Of a stretch of 64,000 nt of DNA, positions 1-12,080 are shown in pieces (position 1 is the first letter of the stretch; each line of letters opens with the position of its first letter). Below the pieces are notes generated by a model. It saw only the letters and a program-made list of their open reading frames with translations, was not told where the DNA came from and ran no database searches. The stretch comes from Parus major (lineage: Eukaryota > Chordata > Aves > Passeriformes > Paridae): positions 91,406,339 to 91,470,338 of the forward strand of contig NC_031770.1 of NCBI RefSeq assembly GCF_001522545.3, given 5' to 3'. Both the position numbers and the translations under genes were made by a program.

Positions 1-822
1 GCATAGGCCTTTGGAGTCTTTTAGTAGTGTTTTGTACAGCCTGTGGGTATTTCATAAATTATATTTAGGTTTATAAATAATTTTTTTGTTACGCTATATT
101 CTATACAATATCTTAATTTGTCATGTTAGATATGTTAGTTGAACCTAAATTTGGAGTTCCCAGGATTATAATTTCATAAACTGAGTATGGGAATGGTATC
201 CTGACTGACTGGATTCACTTGCTTATCCATAATACATGAAATATCCTTAACTGTTCTTTACAAGAGCTTTTTATAGAGATATTGCATAGCTTACCTGATA
301 TACTCAAAGAAGATTGTACTTTTTACTTCATTTTCTATGCTTCACAGAAGAGCATGTATGTGTGCATCTGTCCAAAAATATATAGCTTCTGTTTAAATTT
401 TTATGGAATAGCAATAGGATTCATTTTCAAAGTGAGATATTTTCGAGTTGCTCAGTTATTTTTGTCCCCTTTTCCAGGCTTTAATCATCTTTTTTTTTTC
501 CCTTAAAAATGAGTTAAAAACAAAATAAATCCTTTGTATTTCACATACGTATAAAATATTTGTTTAAAGAAGCTGCATCTTGAAAGAACAGTCTATTTAC
601 AAACCAAAGCCACTGCACCCTCTTCATTCTGAGGGCTGATTTTATCCCACAGAGCTGCTATGAAAATCTAACTGAAATTTATCTGTAGCTCTGAAGTTAC
701 CATCTAACTCTTTAATGATATAATACAGTCTTAATTGTATTGTTGCTTGGTCAGCTTTTAGTTAGTTGGAATTGGAATTGAATAAGAACAGAATATAAAT
801 GGTTATTGCAATGTAACACAAG

Positions 823-852
823 ACACTGTTCACCATTTCTGGTGAACACTGT
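823..852. repeat. Imperfect inverted repeat (12-bp arms, 6-nt loop)
   Basis: The arms acactgttcacc and ggtgaacactgt pair with one mismatch around the loop atttct. It is too short for a microRNA precursor and is most likely a chance or mutational palindrome. Confidence 0.75.
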
Positions 853-975
853 ATTTTATGGCCTGTAAAATGCATTTCAAGCTTTCAATGCATGAAAAAT
901 GATTTATCAGAAATTCAGGCAGAGACCAACACTGCTGTTAGAACATTACATTTTGCTATAATCAAATGAGACACT

Positions 976-991
976 AGTACTACTACTACTA
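976..991. repeat. Short (ACT)n microsatellite
   Basis: About five consecutive ACT units are visible, ending in an EcoRI-like gaattc. Arrays this short are common background in vertebrate DNA. Confidence 0.8.
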
Positions 992-3900
992 GAATTCGAC
1001 TTCTTTGGTGCTTTGGACTACTTATTTTTGTGTTAAATGCAAAGAAGCTACCTTGGCCTTAGGAAGTCCCTGACTCTCAAATTGCTGCCTTTGTGACATC
1101 TGCTTTTTACAAGTGACAGGCAGAGTACTTGCTAGATGAGTTGCTCATCTTATTGGCAGTTCTGAAGTGGAGGAGCTGTTCAGGCATAAGCACTTTCTGC
1201 TTATGGTGGTCCCAGTATTATGGAACCCAGTTGAACAAATAGTATTTAATGTTAAGTGATAAATTGCAAATTGAAGACTTTAAGTTTCTAAATTTCAGAA
1301 TGGAAGTTAAAAAAAAAAAAATATACGCTGCTTAAGTAATAATTTTGGTATGAGTCCTCACACAAGTACTGCTTTCAATAGGTATTTCATTACAGTTCAA
1401 CTGGTGCCAAACTTAGGTGAATAAACATACTGAAAACTAATCCATGTTCAAAACATTGAAGGTGAGTTAGAACAAAGGTAGATTATAGTAGACAAATAAC
1501 AAGAGGGGTTAACAAAAAGATGAAAGAAGATTAAAACTAAATGAATAAAATTCCAGTGTGTGGTAAATAAATAATTTGGATTAATTGTGGAAATTACTTT
1601 GAACAAACAGATTGGAAAAATTAACCAAAAGCAGAGTGCATATAGGAGGAATGGTATTACATATAATTTTAGAATGTATTACAACAATATAAAGAAAAGT
1701 CTTCAATTGGTGGAGCAATCATTATCTCATATTGACTGACTGCAGCTGACCATGTAAATTGTCTGCTATTTAAGTAGAGATTGAAATGAAGACTGCAAAT
1801 TTTATATTGGTGTTTGTTAATAGCTTTCAATGATTTTTAATTTTGCTGATAATGGTGGCCATTAAAAACCTTTTCTGCTGGTACTCATATATTACATGAA
1901 GTACAGGAAAGGCTAAGGTAGCAACAGTGGTACTAGAATAAGTTAAGCGAATTTATTCAAACTCTGATATTCCTGCCCACTTTCAGTCTTACAAGAGAAT
2001 GCAAAAGCATCTGCTTCTGTACTTTGTGCTTCCCAATATAGCCTAGGTCAATGGAATGTGTGAATAAATACATAAATAAATCAAACATGAAGTCCTAAAT
2101 GCAGCCTGTTAGCTGCCACTAAGGATCTCCTCACCAACTGGACACATTCCCTCAGTGTTGCACTGGCAGTACAAGGTGAGACTCTTCTGTCTTCAGCATA
2201 TGGAACGTTCTGGAATGCAAAAAGGTGCAAAAGGATGAGGCATCACTGAAGATGCACCATTGACAGAGATTGGCAGAATTGACTCTTGGGAATGCATTTT
2301 ACATCGTGGTTTTTTGCCGTCATTAGGGCTGTTGTAAATTTCAGGAGGTCTCTGAGGTGAGTTTGGAATTTTGACACCCAGCTAGAAGGGCAGATGATAA
2401 AGTGAATTGATCCACTGTATGAAAATTTTACTATTGACAAATGTTGAATCTAGATAAAGTATCTGTCTTTATAGGAAAAGATTATTTGAAACTATATTTA
2501 TTAAATATTAAAACAATTACTAACTTTTCCTATGGAACCATTTTTCTTAAAGTGTGATACTTTCTGTATGCACAAAAGCATACTGATTTTTTTACCAAAT
2601 ATTACCAATCACTGCATTTTCATAGGAGTATTAGCTTTCTGTGACTATAAACAGCCTGACATCCATGGAAAAAAATGACATATATATAGACAGATAAATT
2701 CTATACTATGCCATTCTATGATATAAAAAAACTAATGTTCTTAGGGATTTTTTTATGTATCACCTAACAAAAATGGCCAGTGAAAAAGAAAAATTAATTG
2801 ATACTGCATAAACAACATCACCCTCTGTAATATTTCTGCAAGGTAATATAAAAAAATATTAATGACTCCTGGCCATGCACCTTCAGGGTGAAATATTTTA
2901 CCTTCTTTAATAATTCAGATGACAAAAAGGTCAAATACATATTATTGACATGTAATATAAGAGGTAAACTTAAATTTTTTAGTTCACTGGAAATTTTTTT
3001 CCTTCTGAGCTGTGGGTACTCCTAAGCTCCTCAACAATTAAAAATCCTAATATAACTCAAGTTTTTAAAAATCTGCAGCTTACTCACTGTTAATATTGTC
3101 ACATATTCTGCATCCTTTATAATATGCTTTTTCTTGTATGCTACTATTTCCTGTAGGCTTCTGTCCTATGAATGACAGCTTTGCAGTGAAAAAAAGCAAT
3201 TTAAATTATTCTTGCGTTTAAATAGTTGAAACACTTCTAATAGTTACAATACATTTATGTCTATAGAAGAAGACACCCAACATTGCTATTTAATTTTTTT
3301 CCTGCAGTCCTTCACATTTATTTGAAAAACGCCCAAACTCCACACCTCTGTCTTTAAGATACTACAGTTATAATTAAAATTCCTAAAACAAATGGTTTTG
3401 TATTGTTTCCATATATATGTCTGATTATCTAAATTCGTAGATCTTTTCTAAGTATTTAATATACCTAGAACTACACTATGCTCCAGTGGCATGCTAGCTC
3501 AAAAGTACACTTGTGAAGATATTTCAATTAAATTAAATTTTTAAGGAATTTTAAGACATCCTTTCATAGCCTGTATTTAGCTAACTGCATATATGAAAGT
3601 GTGCTTTGGGGGTAAGTAGTGTGCTAACAGAACATTACCTGTTTTGTTTTTGTATTCCTAATGGTTTAGGTAAAAAAGGCAAAATGCCCAAGTATATAAT
3701 GAAACTGAAACAGAGGATCTGACAAATAGCTTAATTAGCAATATTGAGCTGTTTTCCTACTAACCATAATAGCAGTATATTAAAATAATTTGTCTTTCTC
3801 CATATCAAAACCAGAACACTAATATATTTGGAATAATTCCTACAAAGCTTAGTTGCAGACTACAATAATAATACAAAAACCCAGTATGTTTGGATGACTC

Positions 3901-5959
3901 AGTGTAGAAGAAGCCACAGATTATTCAAATCATGCTACTAGTTTGTTAATTTTTCATGGATAGAGCTTTGAGGCCATTCATGGCATTCCTGCCAGGGTAA
4001 AATCAGAATCATAGCCATGGCAGAAGTTCTGCCACTTCTAGAGAATAAGGTGTTTCAGAGATTTTGGAAATTAATATCTAAAGGGAACAAAACATTAAGG
4101 TTGACAAAAATCCAGGTCTTATCTAGTGCTGCAAACATTTACAGCTATAAGTTCATATAAAATAGTCAAACTGTCCGGAGCTAGGGGTAGTGATGAACAG
4201 ATACCAACAGAGAAAAGTTTGATGCTAGATATTTGGATTTTGCATCCCTATGTACAGATGCATTCAATATACAGGAAACATTCAGTTTAGAGATAATAGG
4301 AGGGTGAATACTGAACTAGTTCAAAACATATTTACTTTTTTTCTTCCTAATTGATATTCACTTTTGCCATCCACTTTTGGGAAGCTGTAGAGAAACCAAC
4401 TGCAGCAATACTGCTTTCACATATCTGAAGACCACAAACTTAAGTCAGAATACATAAAGAACAAGAGTTAACAGCAGCGTTATATGTTATCATTAGTGTA
4501 TATCTTAATCTCAGAAATTTGTTTCAAGGTGTGCATTTGTATTTATATAAAGTCCTTTCTGTTTTTTGGTTTTTGTCTTTTTTTTAATTTTAGCAGAGTG
4601 GTTATTTGCTTACTAATTACTCGATTTCTTTACCATGCAATGTGGTGATTTGATGTTTTGGTATTTGTATAATTCTTTCCATCACTGCTGATCAGAGCAG
4701 TTGCATAGATGTGTGACCAAATATTTTATTTCCATCAAATATAGTTTGAAGCACATATATAGAAGAGAAATGTTTGGGACAGCTGTATTTTAGTTTCTTG
4801 TGTCTTTTGCTGGTCTTTTGTTGTTTGTTTGGGTTTTTTTCTGGAATCTTACTTATACAAGTTTCCAGTGCAGTTCTGTCTTTTTTTGGCACTGACATAC
4901 TGATACTGCTACTAGTGGCCTGAACAATAAATCCATGAAAACCCTGTTTAATTAGCTTATATTGGCTTTTGTTTGCAATTTTTCTGCTTTTATTTATAAA
5001 TATTAGTTCATAATTGCAATCAGAGTAGGATGTTTGTACACCTGTTGTATTTTCAGTCAGTAGAGATTGTTGTAGAGAATAAGACAGTAATTCCCAAAAG
5101 TAGACATACAAAACAGAATTAAAAAGCATCGCTGAGATTCAGAATTTTCTTATCATGCAGTCTGGGGACTTTACCAAGAGATGCTAAGGACCAACAGATT
5201 TAAGGCTGTGAGATGGAAAGAGGAGGAAAGGAGAGAAGGAAAAGGCTTGCTCTGCTTTAGAAAGAGTCATGATGAAAGATACCTGTAGATTTTAGATAAA
5301 AGTTGTAGAAAAACATACTGTGTGAAATGAATAAAGTGTAAAATATTACTTAGTTGTTATTTCTAGAGGGAAGTGAATATCAAATGACAAATGAAACTGG
5401 AACTATTTGCATGACACAGTATTTGAGAACAGCAGCCTGAATCCTGTCTGTAATTACTTTTAATAATTCAAATTTGAGAAAAATTATTCTGTGATAAAAT
5501 AAATAAGAAATACCTAGGAACTTATTGGGTCCAGAAAGATTTTGACAAAATTAGAGCTGGATTTTAGATACTGTTGGCAATATGGAGGGTTTTTTTTTCT
5601 CGCTGTGAGTTTTAATCTTCCTTCTTACAGCAGGCACTATGAAACTTAAGATGAAAGCAACTTTTCTTCCTCCCATACACCAAACAGCCTATCACAGAAA
5701 CTGGGTCCTACAGGGCAGTGATAAAATCACTGCAATGTATTCCATACAGCCACAATGTTGCTATCAGGATGACTAATTTATTTTCCTTTATGAAATTGCA
5801 CAGATGAGTATAGTCACAGATTAAAACTACAAGGGTTCCATAGAGGCTGAAATCCCTCATGTCTTTCTCCAGGGTAATACTGTGGTGGTCCTCAACTGTT
5901 TGAGTCATAACAGTCTCGTTGTTCTAGAACAAGGTAGTTTGATATGCGATGGAAAAACT

Positions 5960-6237
5960 TCTGGGGGTTTTGTTTTGTTTGCTTTTGTTGGCTGACTTTG
6001 CTTGGCTTGGTTTTAGGGTGTTTTTTTGTGTTTTGTTTGTTTTATTAGAGTTTTTTTTTGTTTTACTTTATTGGGGGAGGTGGGGTTTTTTGTTTATATT
6101 TTGCTTCATTTTGCTTTTCTTTTTTTATTTGGGGATTTATTTTTTGGGGGAGTGTTTTTCGTTTCTTTCTGTTTTTGGTGTTTTGGCTTTTGTTGATTTT
6201 GTTTGTTTTGTTTTTTTATTTTTGTTTTACTTTTATA
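5960..6237 (+). repeat. G/T-rich strand-asymmetric low-complexity tract
   Basis: For about 280 bases the plus strand is almost only T and G, with very few A or C. It mixes T-runs, TTTTG-like units and G-runs (about 5963-5967, 6073-6077, 6082-6085, 6131-6134 and 6146-6150). Three overlapping open frames of 69-98 codons run through this area, but their products are mostly Phe, Leu, Val, Gly and Trp, as expected from low-complexity T/G sequence. The last four G-runs lie within 80 bases, so a G-quadruplex on the plus strand is possible. It is a counterpart of the A/C-rich tract near 35.8 kb. Confidence 0.85.
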
Positions 6238-7599
6238 TCTGGTAACTCTGAGTGTTCATTGTTCTTTTTCACTCTTTGGTCTTTGCTTCTTCACACATTT
6301 CAAAACCGATCACCATTTTTCTAGCATTCTAGGTCACGCGTGTGCAACAGAGAGCACGTGGTTTTCCAGGGGGATCTCTTTGTGCCATAATGACTATGAC
6401 ATATCATCGTGAGATGACAGAGGTGTTACAGATGGATTGTTTTCCTATATGAAGACTGCCTTGGGCGACTTCATTTATTTCAGATATGGTTATATTTCTT
6501 GTGAGACAAATAGAACTGCCTTTGATGATTTCTCAGTATTGATTAAAGAATTTGTTTTTTCAAGTGCTACTACTTTCTTTAGCCTCTGATCAGAAGGTGA
6601 TGTCCAAGCAAGCGAGAACAGGTTTTGTAAACCTATCACTATATTCTATTTTTCTGTCTCTTGAAAGGCTTACTTTTTATTTTTATTTTTATATTTTCAC
6701 GTTGAAGGTCACCACTGCTAAGTTTTACCCTTTTATATATTTGTTTTCACCAGCAATAGAAAGAACCTGTTAGCTAAGCGTGTACTTCTTTGTGTCCATC
6801 TGGTCACAGAAAGCAGCTTGATATACAGCCATTCTTACTGTTATCTTTATACTTTCAGATTCCTGATTTCATAAAGAATGGATTTACTTTACAACACTCA
6901 GAGTCTAAAAGTCAAAATTCTCTAATATCCAGCAACTGTATTTTTCTTCACATATGTCTTGAAAGGTATTTTGAGAATAGAATATACTCATGACTGCACT
7001 AGAGCTATTGCAGTACCAAATATTGGGAAGCTGTTTTATGTAAAAAAAGGCTTTTTACTGGAGTATGGATTGTGAAATAAGGGATTGATTTTTTTTTCCT
7101 ATCTTTGCATATTTAAACATGAAATTAAGAATTAAGTGATTAATAATGCAGACTGTAGATGGTAAGACTGAAATCCTTTCTGTATCAGTTTATAAAAATT
7201 GGAAATTTAATTTTCTCTGCTAAAATAAATATTTCTGTCAATAAAATATATAATTATTATATTTTCCATATCATCAGACAACATTGAATAATATAGGGAA
7301 AGTCATCAAATCTTTGTTTAAGTTTATATAATGTGTACCCTTGTTTGTTAGATTTATGTACACACTGACCAACAGATTGCATCCTTATTTCACAGTAATT
7401 CACATTAATTCCAACTCTCACTGAGTTGGAGGAAGTACAAATCCCTCAAGCACTTTGTCTCCCAGGAGGTGTACTGATTCCTGCAGCTGGTCAGCTCTGG
7501 CAGTCTGGAGAGGCAGAAGGTAGGCTGAGTCCCCAAGGAAGTCATTCTGTCTCTCAAGGAATTTGCAAGTGGACTCACAATGTAGAAAAAGGCATTTCA
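6238..7599. other. AT-rich unique sequence, no gene seen
   Basis: No gene or clear repeat. A CpG- and E-box-containing patch at about 6331-6362 (acgcgt followed by cacgtg) stands out slightly from the AT-rich background, but I cannot attach a function to it. Several 60-70-codon open frames here have no family signature. Confidence 0.6.
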
Positions 7600-7614
7600 G
7601 CCAAGTCTTGATTC

Positions 7615-7705
7615 AGTTATCGCAGGCTTCCTGTGCAGCCTTGGGCAAGTCATTCAGCTTCTGTCTGCTTCAATACATGAGCTGTAATACACAGAGCGTG
7701 TAAGC
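7615..7705 (+). mobile_element. MIR-like ancient SINE fragment
   Basis: The segment around 7638-7660 contains ccttgggcaagtcattcagc. This matches the highly conserved stretch of MIR (tgaccttgggcaagtcac followed by a pyrimidine-rich cctcagttt-like tail). Here it is followed by ttctgtctgcttcaatacatgagctg, a plausible decayed form of the downstream MIR sequence. MIR and related CORE-SINEs predate the bird-mammal split, and only worn copies remain in birds. The call rests on one strong core match and diverged flanks. Confidence 0.55.
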
Positions 7706-8764
7706 CTCTCTCCTGTATTTTTGGTTGTTATTGCTGCACTTTGACATGAGAGTCTGCTGTATATTATGGTCACTTTTCCTTTGGAAAGATGGATAGGTAG
7801 GGAGATAATCCACCCAAAAGTAACCCTTAAAATAGTATTTCATAATCTTTCACTAACAAGATACTAATTACAGCAGAATACTGACTCTGGTACATACTGC
7901 CTTTTAATACATTCTAATCCAGCACTGCATGTCAAGAGTTGGTTTAAAGAAGGTCAAAGAGAGTTCAGTATTACAGGAAAGAAGACAGCTTTTGCCTAAT
8001 CAGGCTAAAAGTTCTGATGAAACCCTTTGTTTAAAATGTCAGAATTGTAATTTGTAGAAATGTGACTTTTTTAAAGCTTGATAACAAAAAAACCTTACTG
8101 ATAATTTGTCACATATGAATAATTTCACAGTAATCAGTGTGATTATTTATTTCTATAAAATTTATTCTTATTCTTGATAGGTAAGTCATCCTACCACCTG
8201 ACTTCTCCACCTCCAGCTTTCTTAGGTTCTCACCCTTACAGTGTCTGTGTGTCTCCACCCTTCAGTGCCCACCTGGCAGTCCTGGCCATGGCATAAGGTT
8301 TGTCAGTTGGAGATTTCATTCAGTGAAGATGGAAAAGTTCCTCATTTGACAACTTTGCCCTTACACCTTAGGAAGCACATCAGGTAGAAAGAAATTTTCA
8401 CTTTTTAATATCAGTCATTCCTTTTGCTAACTGCAGTGGTATAATTTCCATTTACAGTCACTGTCATGTATTTAGATAAAAATTTGTCAGTTCAGCTCCT
8501 GATTTCAAAATATGTATGTTAAATACCAGTTCTCTGTCATACAAGGGTACTAACAGAATGAAAAAACCTAGCCAAAATCAATAAGGACATCTAAAATATA
8601 GTGACCTGCAAGTCTGCAGTTTTCTGTCTTGGCACTCATTGATCTCTTTTACCACAGAATCCTCTGTTGATATGAGTTTGTTACTTATTCTCTTCCTCCA
8701 AAGGGTGAAGGTAGCTTTTCTCTATCCTACATGCTGCCAGCTGTCTGAGGTGTTATTCTACAAA
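7706..8764. other. AT-rich unique sequence, no gene seen
   Basis: No gene or recognisable repeat between the MIR-like fragment and the solo LTR. A pyrimidine-rich, somewhat GC-richer stretch lies at about 8190-8290 and is unexplained. Confidence 0.55.
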
Positions 8765-9323
8765 TGTGTGCAGTGGATTTGGCTGGGATGGAGTTTATTT
8801 TCTCCATAGCAGCTCAGATGGTGCTGATTTACATTTTCAGCTAAAACAGTGTTGGTGATATAGGTGTTTGAGATCTTGCTGAACAGTGTGCGGGATGTCA
8901 AGGCCATGTCTTTTTCTCACTCTGTCCCTTGGTGAACAATTGGTGTGTGCACAGGAGTTTGTGAGGGAGCACAACCAGGCAGATGACCTGAAGCAATCAA
9001 AGAGATATTCTACTCCATAAAATGTCATATTCAGCAATAACATGCAGCATAGTGGAGTTTCGTGTCGTTAGCCATCATTTGCTCAGACACTGGCTGGCTA
9101 TCACTCTGGCTGTGGGACATGGTGAGTGAGTGCCTTTGTATCACTTGTTTTATTTCTGTCTTCTTCTTTTAGCAGTCCTTCATTTTTTAAACAATGGTTA
9201 TCTTTATACCCAAGCCTTCTTGCTTTTATACTCCCATTCCTCTTCCCACATCCCAACGGGCCTGAGGGAAGTGAGCAAACAGCTGAATTTCAAGCTTAGC
9301 TGCCTGCTCCTAGTAAACCCACT
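8765..9323 (+). mobile_element. Solo LTR of an avian endogenous retrovirus (family A), old
   Basis: The left end (tgtgcagtggatttggctgg...) matches the start of a common bird ERV LTR, whose consensus begins TGTGCTGGTTTTGGCTGGGATAG-like. Further landmarks follow in order: aaaacagtgttggtgatat, the tcaaggccatgtctttttctcactc stretch in U3, an AT-rich ccataaaatgtcatattcagc patch where the promoter sits, gtgagtgagtgcct, and a 3' end resembling the gggttaaaccac terminus (here tagtaaacccac). No gag, pol or env-like frame follows, so this is a solo LTR. It is diverged from the minus-strand copy of the same family at 60.87 kb and carries a small insertion near 9150-9180. I could not identify a clean target-site duplication. 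Confidence 0.8.
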
Positions 9324-10540
9324 TTAATGGGAAATCCAAATTCTGTTTCTTCATCTGCTTAAGGCTGTCAGAACTTATTCTTTTTTACTTCCCAGGAACT
9401 TGATTTTATCTCTGCAGCCATTTGAAATAGAGACACATGCTGCTAGTGCTGAAGTTTTGCCACTGCCCAGTGTTCCAATTTCAGTGAGCAATAAAGGATG
9501 CAAGAAAGAAGAAACACAACTCTGTGTATATTATATAAAATTGACATGAGGACCTTGAAACTGAGGTTTCCCATCCCTGCTCATAGAACTGATTAATTTT
9601 ATATTAAACCTTCAGTGGCTGAAACGAAAGGTCTTTGGGATAGGAACTACAACCTAAACCTGGATTCCCTAATTATTAGATCTATGTGCTTCCCAGCAGA
9701 CCCTTAGGTCCTTTATATATCTTTAGCCCTTAGCTCAGTATCCATTGTAGACTGTAGACTGTTGCATCTGACAGTGTTTTTGCAGTCTTTTACAAAATAT
9801 AAGTTTGACCAACATGTCAATTAGTAGGAATGATAAGTGGTGGCTACCCAATACCTAGTGAGGCATGTTCTTAGAATAACTCTTAAATCAGACCTGTCAA
9901 GGGACTTCAGAGAAGAATACTTAATTTCTGTTTCTTAATTATATTTAGCTTTTCAGCTTAGTTTTGTGCCTAACAAGTATGTAAACTCTAAGTATATAAA
10001 CAGTGTGTGTGTACAGGCATGCATGTATATGTGGCAGTAGAGTATAGCAAAATGGAGAGAACAATGTCTCACAGAACATGAACCATGTGGGTTATTCATT
10101 TTCCAGATGATGCTAAGAAAACTATTGAGATGTTATGCATCAGAAAATGGAGAAAACTCTGAACAACAGTTATTATCTATAAAATACTATAATTTTCTCA
10201 AGAGTGTTATTTTTTGTGCATATCCTGAGTTCCCAAAGGTCCATCTCTGTGACTTTGGGTATAACTGGGGAAATTATCATTCAGGGAAACTATATATTGC
10301 AAAATACTTTGTTTTAACCTGTTGCAGTGTTGGGCCTTGTTGTAACAGCTTCCTGTGCTCAAGACAAGAGTAAAACTAGATTCAGGAAAGGGCTATAGAT
10401 ATTTATAATATTCTGTGAAGGGCCTACCTCAGTAATACTCAAGGTAAATTCCACTTTTTCCACTCCATAAAAGTGGTTCTAGTGGTGACTTTTGTAATTC
10501 CTGTGAAATAGTCACAAAGTACACTTGATTATTTACTGCA
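9324..10540. other. AT-rich unique sequence, no gene seen
   Basis: No gene, RNA gene or recognisable repeat. A plus-strand frame at 10107-10373 (88 codons, rich in Cys and Tyr) has no visible domain and I treat it as chance. Confidence 0.6.
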
Positions 10541-11554
10541 TAGAGGACAGGGTCAGACAAAACCTCTAGGGAGGCTCTCCCACTGAGTCATGAGATTCAA
10601 AAAAGACTCCCCTGTGTTCTCAACTCCTTCTCAGAGGAGAGTTTAGATGTGGCTGGATCCAGATTTAGTCCCAGGTTTAGTCATTTGTATAGGTCTAAAG
10701 TATTATATATGGACAATCTATCCTTTGTGCCACTTATCTAAGATTCCGAAGTTTCAGTGCACTTATTCCCAATTCACTTATATCTGACACAATAAGGCCT
10801 CTCTCAGCCTCAAGGCGTAACCTTGAGAGGTGTTTCTGCTGAAGGGGTGATCCTGGGGTGCAGCCACTGCCATGCAGGACAGCTCAGCAGGCCCTGGGCT
10901 GCACATTATTTATAGAGTGTGATGATTGACATACAGTCTTATTTTCATACTGACTACAGATGTTAGTTTCTTCCAAACTTGGCTGGAGTTGGACATTAAC
11001 GAGCACTGTGGTTAGGTGAGCACATTGCTCAAGTTGGCCCTTGGCTGTTTATTGTCTTGTTATCCAAATACTTTGAGCTGGATGCAGCCTTCAAACCAGA
11101 TACATCCATTACAACCACACTTCTAGCTACCACTTAGTCAGTGTTACAGGACATACAGGTCAGGTTAAGGAGAGTGGGGAGACCATAGAGACACAATTCA
11201 GTATACAGATATTTCCTAATCCTCAATGTATCTTTCTTTCAGAAGGGTTTATGAAGGCTCTGCTTCAACACATGGTGGTGTGTTATTTCCACCACATTCC
11301 AGGGAATGCATCTCCAGGATAGGATACCTCTCATTATCCAAAGTCATACAACTTGGCAGCGCTGAATTAGTTTCATTCTCTCATGACTGCCTTAGTAACA
11401 AGAGTCACAAAAATGTGGAAACATTTGCTATGTATATCAGTGATGGCAATTCAAACAACATTTTCCCCTTTCAATTAATTCAGTTTCTATGCATGCCCAA
11501 GGAGCTGAGGAAGATACTCTAGTAAACTTCACACTTTCCAAAGAGCTAGCCAGG
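10541..11554. other. Unassigned mid-GC block, possible old repeat
   Basis: This 1-kb block is clearly richer in G and C than its surroundings and lacks the poly-A/T texture of the rest of the window. It contains a 7-bp perfect hairpin (CTCAAGG, loop cgtaa, CCTTGAG, at 10809-10827) and abuts the CR1 remnant that begins near 11555. A 98-codon plus-strand frame lies at 11226-11522 with no recognised domain. The texture suggests an old transposable element, possibly LTR- or LINE-derived, but I cannot name a family from sequence alone. Confidence 0.4.
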
Positions 11555-12080
11555 ATTATGAGGGTGTTGGCTGCAGCAAACACAAAATGGTGGAGTTCAG
11601 AATATTCTGAAGAGAAAGAGAAATAGCAGGATTCCAAATCTGAACATGGGATAAGCAATCCAAATCTGCTCATCCTACTTCAAGGTCAATTTTCAAGGAA
11701 CAGCCCTGCTGGGCTCAACAGTGTTCTCTCTACTTTGATAAGCAGGAGGTCAGACAAATAAACATAGCAGGATATCTGCATGGATGAACAAAGAGCTCGT
11801 GAAAATTCTCTGTACAGAGAAAGGATGCCAGAGGTGGGAACGAGGTCAGGTGACCCAGGATGACCGTAGAGGTGCCATCTGAGCATGCAGGGCTGGGCTT
11901 AGGAGAGACAAAGCCCACTTGGAGTTGAGTCTGGAGAGTGTTAATAAAAACAAGACAGGTTTATAGATGTACAGTGGAAGGAAGACTAAGGGAAAAAGGT
12001 GGACATGCTGGCGGTTCATGAGGAAGGGAATCTATTGACAAGGGACATGGAAAGAATTGAGGTTTCATATGGCTTCCAAA
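11555..12080 (+). mobile_element. CR1 LINE fragment, ORF2 region before the RT domain
   Basis: Several stretches match the CR1 ORF2 segment between the endonuclease and reverse transcriptase domains. These are aaaatggtggagttcagaat near 11586, catggatgaacaaagagctc near 11778, tgccatctgagcatgcaggg near 11872, acaaagcccacttggagttg near 11908, gatgtacagtggaaggaag near 11966, and a stretch near 12042-12063 (gggacatggaaagaattgagg). The copy has many indels and stops and has lost its 5' and 3' parts, so it is a dead remnant. The frame at 11686-11886 on the other strand is a by-product. Confidence 0.82.

Larger units (their letters stand above)
1..5955. other. AT-rich unique sequence, no gene seen
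   Basis: I see no gene, RNA gene or recognisable full repeat here. Small items are a short (ACT)n run near 976-991, an imperfect hairpin at 823-852, an A-run near 1309-1321 and scattered T-runs. A 145-codon minus-strand open frame lies at 4692-5129. Its composition is lysine- and serine-rich with no recognisable domain, and it shows no splice or family context, so I do not call it a gene. Confidence 0.7.

Noticed and set aside
3990..4030. Possible CR1 tail (cagaatcatagcc)
   Set aside because: Only a dozen bases resemble the CR1 octamer region and the neighbouring sequence does not continue the match.
4692..5129. 145-codon minus frame, the longest outside repeats and gap
   Set aside because: Lys/Ser-rich composition expected from AT-rich DNA, no domain, no splice or promoter context.
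5949..6412. Three overlapping plus frames rich in Phe, Leu and Gly, looking like membrane proteins
   Set aside because: They mostly translate a G/T-rich low-complexity tract, which automatically gives hydrophobic residues.
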